A stretch of DNA of 42,086 nt, from the IMG/VR virus record IMGVR_UViG_3300025674_006158, positions 1-42,086 of that record; one strand, 5' to 3'. The position numbers and the translations under genes were made by a program. The DNA is from a virus. How positions within the stretch are numbered: the stretch's first letter is position 1; every line of letters begins with the position of its first letter. Below are positions 38,094 through 42,086 of the stretch, in pieces. Under the pieces are notes generated by a model, which worked only from the letters and a program-made list of their open reading frames with translations, made no database searches and was not told the origin of the DNA.

Positions 38094-38770
38094 TTAATAA
38101 ATCCTTCTTTACGCAACCACTTCTCAGTCAATGGTGTAGGTTCGTAGATTTCCCACATCTTACCAGTCGTACAAGCATCAAGTGCCTTAGCAGTCATACC
38201 CTCAGTTCTTCCTGCCCACTTTGCTTCTGCCTCAAAAGGAACAGCAGACTTTGGATATGTCTTCTCTACAATATCACGCCATACCCCAGGAACTTTATTC
38301 TCTGGAAAAATCAAAGCAATCAAACTATTCTTGATAGAACCTGCCATGCAGTCTTGTGCAGCGTGCCATCCTTCATGACGCATCACAGTCATAAGAACTG
38401 AAGGACGATGCATAAACTTCTCATTCAAATAGAAGTTATTAGATACTGTGTGATAAACTCCACGATGTCCAGGAGGGAAATACTTTTCGTGCCCTAGAAA
38501 AACCATAACTCCGATCTTATCAAGGGATACCAACATCGAGTCAAACTCGTCAGCAACAAGATCAAAATTAGAATTAGGAAACTCTTTACGAATATCGTCG
38601 ATATTCTTGATTCGTCGGACATCTTTGGTGCATTCTCTTGTGATCATACAACCCAATGCATCCATACTATAGAATCCCTTAGTTGGTTCAGCGGAAACAG
38701 ATAGTCCACTAAAAAAAGTCAAGGATAAAAAAGAAAGAACATTAATTGTTCTGCGTGTAATATGCTTCAT
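38090..38770 (-). CDS. secreted HExxH zinc-metallopeptidase-like protein
   Basis: A 226-residue protein with a signal peptide (INVLSFLSLTFFSGLSVSA, cut before EPTK). The zinc-protease motif HEGWH is at residues 132-136 inside VLMTVMRHEGWHAAQD. A possible third ligand is Glu180 or Glu182 in VPFEAEAKWA, the gluzincin arrangement. Four Cys could form disulfides. It would act in the host periplasm or on the envelope, possibly during lysis or entry. The motif context is helical and convincing, but the family is not one I can name. It overlaps the preceding gene by 29 nt. Confidence 0.72.
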   Translation of the reverse strand: MKHITRRTINVLSFLSLTFFSGLSVSAEPTKGFYSMDALGCMITRECTKDVRRIKNIDDIRKEFPNSNFDLVADEFDSMLVSLDKIGVMVFLGHEKYFPPGHRGVYHTVSNNFYLNEKFMHRPSVLMTVMRHEGWHAAQDCMAGSIKNSLIALIFPENKVPGVWRDIVEKTYPKSAVPFEAEAKWAGRTEGMTAKALDACTTGKMWEIYEPTPLTEKWLRKEGFIN

Positions 38771-38960
38771 AATATTTGGCTACTCCAAATGTTTGTGCAT
38801 TACCCTGCGATACCCAGTCATGAGCACACTCATAAATTGATTTCGTAGAATATTTGGGGACACCATTTTCTAATTGGTGTCCATATTTTGAGAGGAGAAT
38901 ATTTAATATTTTTCCTCTCAATTCTAATCTATCTTCTGTATATCGCCAGTCTTCTATCAC
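38742..38960 (-). CDS. hypothetical protein with GTG start
   Basis: A 72-residue protein (GTG-IEDWRYTEDRLELRGKI...) ending VAKYYEAYYTQNN. The GTG start overlaps the previous stop (GTGA). It resembles a short conserved cyanophage protein of unknown function. Confidence 0.65.
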   Translation of the reverse strand: MIEDWRYTEDRLELRGKILNILLSKYGHQLENGVPKYSTKSIYECAHDWVSQGNAQTFGVAKYYEAYYTQNN

Positions 38961-39136
38961 GATTCTTCGGATTCTTGTACAAGTGGTTCTTGTTCAGGAA
39001 GAGTAACACCAGTTTGAGTTAGATACTCAATAGCACCAAGAACTTTGTAATATGTTTCTTGAGTCTTTTGAAGTCTTTGCTCCAACTCGTTTTGTTGTCT
39101 AAGAAGATCAATAAGATGTTGTTGGTTTTCAGTCAT
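38957..39136 (-). CDS. small coiled-coil protein
   Basis: A 59-residue protein with a Gln/Leu heptad region (HLIDLLRQQNELEQRLQKTQ), predicted as coiled coil, and an acidic tail (EPLVQESEES). It lies 7 nt after the second lysozyme gene and is coupled to the next gene. Probably a small structural or scaffolding partner. Role unknown. Confidence 0.68.
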   Translation of the reverse strand: MTENQQHLIDLLRQQNELEQRLQKTQETYYKVLGAIEYLTQTGVTLPEQEPLVQESEES

Positions 39137-39143
39137 TTTTAAA

Positions 39144-39758
39144 TCAAGCGTAAACTAGTTTCTTTGCATAATCGTAAGCATACTGCTGACGATATCCTTT
39201 GATTCCCCACCCTAACCAATAATATGCACCAACCATATACTGAGAAATGGATTGACCATTGCCTTCAAATTCGGGGAGATATCTTTGGAACGTTGTTTCA
39301 TTAATCATGAAACGAGTTTGACCTTCAAGACTACTTGGGTCACATCCATATTTATTACAGAAGTTTCCTAGTGCCTTATATCTTCCTACTGAGGTCCACT
39401 GAATAAGACCATAACCCCCGCGAGTGCAAGCGTGGTAAGGAACTCTAGCCCCTCCTTCGCATATGTTGGGATAAAAGTTGCTCTCTGACTTAATGTTTCC
39501 CATGATCGTTGCAAGAGCATTACGATCAGTAATTTTTGTTTTTGCTTGGAGTTGTTCAAGGACATACTTTTCGTTATCATTACATCCAGGACACTTCCAA
39601 GTTTTTTCTACCACTTCAATAGGGATTGCCTTTCCGTGATCAACTTTTACATCCACAGAAGCAATCTGTGGTGGTGCTGCAATCTCACTAATTGAGGGAT
39701 AGGCACAGGCAGCAGGAATGATGCCTAGAAGTGATAGAAATGTTAAACGTTTTAGCAT
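39144..39758 (-). CDS. secreted phage lysozyme-like protein (copy 2)
   Basis: A 204-residue paralogue of the protein at 24622-25227. It has a signal peptide (LTFLSLLGIIPAACA, cut before YP), CPGC, the Glu-bearing MGNIKSESNF, GGYGLIQWTSVGRY and YYWLGWGIKGY. The first 50 residues differ most, while from residue 50 on most positions agree. Stretches of 30 or more nucleotides are identical between the two genes. It may have a different timing or target: this copy lies next to the putative holin and the HExxH protein. Confidence 0.85.
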   Translation of the reverse strand: MLKRLTFLSLLGIIPAACAYPSISEIAAPPQIASVDVKVDHGKAIPIEVVEKTWKCPGCNDNEKYVLEQLQAKTKITDRNALATIMGNIKSESNFYPNICEGGARVPYHACTRGGYGLIQWTSVGRYKALGNFCNKYGCDPSSLEGQTRFMINETTFQRYLPEFEGNGQSISQYMVGAYYWLGWGIKGYRQQYAYDYAKKLVYA

Positions 39759-39820
39759 TAAAATTAATTGAAATCTACATCCAAATCAAATCGCACTTGT
39801 TTGGCACAAAGGTATATATT

Positions 39821-39850
39821 AAAAGGGGGGAAAGTTCTGCACCTTCCCCC
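39821..39850 (-). terminator. terminator of second hli/petF operon
   Basis: Minus-strand stem GGGGGAA/TTCCCCC with an 11-nt loop, then CCTTTT. The T-run is short, but the position, directly after the operon, fits. A weak TTGACA-17-TAACAT promoter (39852-39880) overlaps its upstream side. Confidence 0.7.
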
Positions 39851-39876
39851 TATGTTATATGAATTATCAGTACTTG

Positions 39877-40005
39877 TCAAGAATTTGGGATGTATGCTGG
39901 TTGTAGCATACCACCACCCTGATCATCATCATCGTCTGTATCATTATTACCAAGAGCCATAATAAAGAAATAGGTTCCCAGTAAAATGATAGCAAACAAT
40001 AACAT
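39877..40005 (-). CDS. small membrane protein with acidic tail (copy 2)
   Basis: A 42-residue paralogue of the protein at 3406-3531. Membrane helix MLLFAIILLGTYFFIMALG, five Asp in a row, then GGGMLQPAYIPNS. It again starts within the stop of a 35-aa hli gene (TGATG). Confidence 0.75.
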   Translation of the reverse strand: MLLFAIILLGTYFFIMALGNNDTDDDDDQGGGMLQPAYIPNS

Positions 40006-40112
40006 CACCATACTCCAGGAATGATCTGACCAGTTGCAGCATAGGATCCCATAGCGGCAATGATGCCGATCATTGCTGCCCAACCATTAATGCGTTCTGC
40101 TTTTTCATTCAT
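40005..40112 (-). CDS. hli: short high-light-inducible protein, 35 aa (copy 2)
   Basis: A 35-residue Hli differing at only a few positions from copy 1 (ERINGWAAMIGI, YAATGQIIPGVW). AGGAG lies 8 nt before ATG 40112. The start overlaps the peroxiredoxin stop by 4 nt. Confidence 0.87.
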   Translation of the reverse strand: MNEKAERINGWAAMIGIIAAMGSYAATGQIIPGVW

Positions 40113-40624
40113 TGTTCTGTCTCCTTTTTTGCGTAAGTTTTGAGATAAGAAATAACTGTGTCAGGATCACTGACTTCATAAGGATCAACTGGACAATTAC
40201 CAACCTTTCCAGGTTCTTCAAATAATTGTTCAATCTCACCATCGTTTACAACCATTGCATAGCGCCAGGAACGGAAACCAAAACCAAGATTTGCTTTGTT
40301 GACCGACATTCCCATTGCGTAAGTAAACTCACCACTTCCATCAGGAATTGGTTTTACTTTTTCAATGCCTTGATCTTTGAACCAAGCATTCATAACGAAA
40401 GAATCGTTTACAGAAAGGCAATAGATTTCATCAATACCAAGTTCTTTAAACTCATCATACTTCTCTTCATAACCAGGAAGTTGATAGGTAGAGCAGGTAG
40501 GAGTGAAGGCACCAGGAAGTGCAAATACAACCACACGCTTTCCACCAAAAAGATAATCAGTTGATTGGTGTACCCATGACCCATCTTCACGGGTATGGAA
40601 AAACATTTCAGGAACTCTAGTCAT
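40109..40624 (-). CDS. peroxiredoxin, Prx5 type
   Basis: A 171-residue thiol peroxidase with PGAFTPTCSTYQLPG (peroxidatic Cys44), LGIDEIYCLSVNDSFVMNAW and GFGFRSWRYAMVV, the Prx5 group signature. It lacks the C-terminal tail of the paralogue at 20826-21488. Its ATG overlaps the petF stop (TGATG), so it is translated with ferredoxin in an operon of electron-transfer and light-protection genes. A role in removing peroxide from over-reduced photosystem I follows naturally. Confidence 0.93.
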   Translation of the reverse strand: MTRVPEMFFHTREDGSWVHQSTDYLFGGKRVVVFALPGAFTPTCSTYQLPGYEEKYDEFKELGIDEIYCLSVNDSFVMNAWFKDQGIEKVKPIPDGSGEFTYAMGMSVNKANLGFGFRSWRYAMVVNDGEIEQLFEEPGKVGNCPVDPYEVSDPDTVISYLKTYAKKETEQ

Positions 40625-40917
40625 CAGTACAACTCCTCTTCCTTTTCAGTTTCAATGACAAGATCGGAAGTGGGATATGCAACACAAGTCAGAACAAAAC
40701 CTGCATCAATTTGATCATCATCCAAGAATGACTGATCACCCTGATCAACAGAACCACTCACAATCTTACCAGCACAAGAAGAACAAGCACCAGCACGACA
40801 GGAATAGTTCAAGTCAATACCAGCCTCATCTGCTGCATCCAGAATGTATTGATCATCAGCACACTGAATAGTTTGTTCAGTGCCATCAGGAGAGCGAAGA
40901 GTAATATTAAAAGCCAT
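40624..40917 (-). CDS. petF: plant-type [2Fe-2S] ferredoxin (copy 2)
   Basis: A 97-residue ferredoxin with Cys40, Cys45, Cys48 and Cys78 in the same positions as copy 1. The central block [19 protein letters not shown] is almost identical, while the N- and C-terminal thirds have diverged (end EKEEELY). It is coupled to the 28-aa peptide before it and the peroxiredoxin after it. Two ferredoxins in one phage suggest different partners or dosage. Confidence 0.97.
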   Translation of the reverse strand: MAFNITLRSPDGTEQTIQCADDQYILDAADEAGIDLNYSCRAGACSSCAGKIVSGSVDQGDQSFLDDDQIDAGFVLTCVAYPTSDLVIETEKEEELY

Positions 40918-41003
40918 TAGTAAGTTTCGGATAATTGATTTACAGAGTGTGCCAGTAATACGAAAAAGGCGACGCTAGTTATTGTAAACAAAATTGAAGC
41001 CAT
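40917..41003 (-). CDS. 28-aa membrane microprotein upstream of petF (copy 2)
   Basis: A 28-residue peptide [20 protein letters not shown] ending VNQLSETY, the paralogue of 4084-4170, with the same one-base overlap (TAATG) onto petF. Confidence 0.75.
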   Translation of the reverse strand: MASILFTITSVAFFVLLAHSVNQLSETY

Positions 41004-41013
41004 TGTCAATCCC

Positions 41014-41208
41014 TCAGAAGATACCAAAATAGAGATTACCAGTAAGAGCGTAAGAAGCAAAGCCAGCAACAATACCGACCATTGCCCAACGTCCATTAGT
41101 GCGCTCCTTTACCATGTTGGGAGTCAGCATCCCATAGTTTTCATAATACATTACGGGCTCTTTGGCAAACATATTTTGCTGCCCGTACTCATTAGTAGTT
41201 ACAGTCAT
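41014..41208 (-). CDS. hli: high-light-inducible protein, 64 aa (copy 2)
   Basis: A 64-residue Hli. The N-terminus MTVTTNEYGQQNMFAKEP matches copy 1, and the chlorophyll-binding helix is KERTNGRWAMVGIVAGFASY followed by LTGNLYFGIF. It is the first gene of the second redox module, behind a consensus promoter. Confidence 0.95.
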   Translation of the reverse strand: MTVTTNEYGQQNMFAKEPVMYYENYGMLTPNMVKERTNGRWAMVGIVAGFASYALTGNLYFGIF

Positions 41209-41234
41209 TTCCTTTTGTAAAGAATTACTACAGA

Positions 41235-41263
41235 ATTATATAGCAATTGTAAACTTTTGTCAA
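41235..41263 (-). promoter_or_regulatory. promoter of second hli/petF operon
   Basis: Consensus TTGACA (41258-41263), 17-nt spacer and TATAAT (41235-41240) on the minus strand, 26 nt before the hli ATG. It resembles the promoter at 4417-4446, including TTACAAT within the spacer. Confidence 0.92.
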
Positions 41264-41285
41264 GGTTTTGTGTTGAAACCAATAC

Positions 41286-41510
41286 TCAATCAAAGACTGG
41301 TACTACAGAAGGATTCCATTCTTCACGAACGGCTTTCATAACATGCTTTGGTACTCCATAATATCCCATATGCATCCACACACAATCAATATAGCGGAGG
41401 TCTTCACGATCCGCGTCAAGGGTATACATGTCGCAGTATTTAATAATGTCTTGTGGAACCTCAACTTTTTTCCAGGTGATAGGTTCTTCAATAAAAAATG
41501 GTACAGTCAT
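41286..41510 (-). CDS. conserved small cyanophage protein
   Basis: A 74-residue protein, MTVPFFIEEPITWKKVEVPQ, with DREDLRYIDCVWMHMGYYGVP and a C-terminal NPSVVPVFD. It looks like a conserved cyanophage protein of unknown function. The ATG directly follows the T7 run of the pstS terminator, and no ribosome binding site is possible in front of it. Confidence 0.7.
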   Translation of the reverse strand: MTVPFFIEEPITWKKVEVPQDIIKYCDMYTLDADREDLRYIDCVWMHMGYYGVPKHVMKAVREEWNPSVVPVFD

Positions 41511-41533
41511 AAAAAAAGGGGTCCGAAGACCCC
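41511..41533 (-). terminator. pstS terminator
   Basis: Perfect 6-bp stem GGGGTC/GACCCC with a TTCG tetraloop and T7 run on the minus strand, 15 nt after the pstS stop. Confidence 0.92.
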
Positions 41534-41548
41534 AATATTATATCACAA

Positions 41549-42086
41549 TCATTTTAGAGTATCAACAGCAGCAAGTGCTTTCTGTCTCAGGTCCTCTGGA
41601 AGAGGCACATAACCAAGACTATCAGACTTGCTTTGTGCTTCCTCACTCAACATATAACGAAGAGTATCCTTCACGGCAGCATTCTTAGGAGACTCGGGAT
41701 AAGCAAGAATCCAAGTCAGGGAGACGATAGGATAAGCATTTTCACCTGAGGGGTTAGCATCAGCACCACGCAACTGATCATCAAGAACGATCTTAGAAAG
41801 ACCTGCCGCAGATGTTTCAGCAGAAGCGGTGACATAGTTACCATCCTTATTTTCTAAGGCAACTTGTTGAAACTTACCACCAGAAACATAACCATAGTTC
41901 AGGTAACCGATAGCACCATCCATCTGTTTGATTTGTGCGGCAACACCAGAGTTACCTTTGGCACCTACACCAGTCTTCCAAGAGACTGCCTTACCAGTTC
42001 CAACTTTCTCTTTCCATTCGGGAGAGAAAGCAGACAGAGAGTTGGTGAAACCTTTGGTAGTACCAGAACCATCAGAACGATACACA
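41549..42086 (-). CDS. pstS: phosphate-binding protein PstS, C-terminal part (window edge)
   Basis: The last 178 codons of PstS, the periplasmic phosphate-binding component of the high-affinity ABC transporter, commonly carried by cyanophages to raise phosphate uptake in starved hosts. The phosphate-contacting loop VYRSDGSGTTKGF is at the window edge, followed by VGAKGNSGVAAQIKQMDGAI, IGYLNYGYV and a typical end (YVPLPEDLRQKALAAVDTLK). The 5' part and its promoter, perhaps with a Pho box, lie beyond 42086. Confidence 0.95.
   Translation of the reverse strand, partial: VYRSDGSGTTKGFTNSLSAFSPEWKEKVGTGKAVSWKTGVGAKGNSGVAAQIKQMDGAIGYLNYGYVSGGKFQQVALENKDGNYVTASAETSAAGLSKIVLDDQLRGADANPSGENAYPIVSLTWILAYPESPKNAAVKDTLRYMLSEEAQSKSDSLGYVPLPEDLRQKALAAVDTLK

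Noticed and set aside
39852-39880. TTGACA-17-TAACAT as a promoter for the second lysozyme.
   Set aside because: The -10 is weak and the start site would fall at the operon terminator hairpin. It is kept only as a remark on the terminator.

Overview
The window looks like part of the genome of a T4-like cyanomyovirus infecting marine Synechococcus or a close relative. Evidence for this is a phage-type psbA, plastocyanin, two ferredoxins, four high-light-inducible (hli) genes, pstS, the usual cyanophage small proteins, T4-type late promoter motifs (ATAAATA, CTAAATA), a tRNA cluster, and long 'GDGSGLTG'-repeat virion proteins. Genes are packed with 1-20 nt overlaps. Almost everything is on the minus strand except a structural island on the plus strand (27294-36357).

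Layout. 1-4.4 kb: photosynthesis and redox genes (petE, psbA, a tryptophan-halogenase-like flavoprotein, and an hli / 28-aa membrane peptide / petF / hli / acidic membrane peptide operon). 4.5-6.3 kb: a prolyl-hydroxylase-like enzyme and two small secreted proteins that look like outer-membrane barrels. 6.5-18.2 kb: one long, translationally coupled glycan operon of 14 genes. It holds GDP-mannose 3,5-epimerase, two methyltransferases, an SDR epimerase, a nucleotide-sugar dehydrogenase, an NadE-type synthetase, a nitrilase, three GT11, one GT10, one GT2-like and one GT25 glycosyltransferase, and an oxygenase. 18.3-24.6 kb: more Fe/2OG oxygenases, a peroxiredoxin, a Phd-like protein and eight tRNAs (Pro, Val, Asn, Gly, Leu, Arg, Ser, Tyr) threaded with open reading frames. 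24.6-27.2 kb: a secreted lysozyme, a GIY-YIG-like protein and a DUF3008-type protein. 27.3-36.4 kb (plus): virion genes, including a 962-aa repeat protein, a 1092-aa subtilisin-like protease with a large insertion, and a protein ending in a cupredoxin domain with intact copper ligands. 36.2-39.8 kb: membrane proteins (one a possible holin), a secreted HExxH protein and a second lysozyme. 39.9-41.2 kb: a second copy of the hli/petF/hli module, now with a peroxiredoxin inside. 41.3-42.1 kb: a small protein and the 3' part of pstS.

How the parts may work together (inference). The photosynthetic genes would keep host electron flow going during infection and have strong host-type promoters (TTGACA, 17-18 nt spacer, TATAAT-like). 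The glycan operon appears able to make GDP-L-galactose and a uronic (perhaps uronamide) sugar donor and to transfer L-fucose-like sugars, which could remodel host surface glycans or decorate virions. The structural island and the two lysozymes serve adsorption, entry and lysis. The most unusual features are the glycan operon, the duplicated redox module, the tRNA/ORF interlocking, the nested-domain virion protease, and late-promoter motifs built over stop codons.
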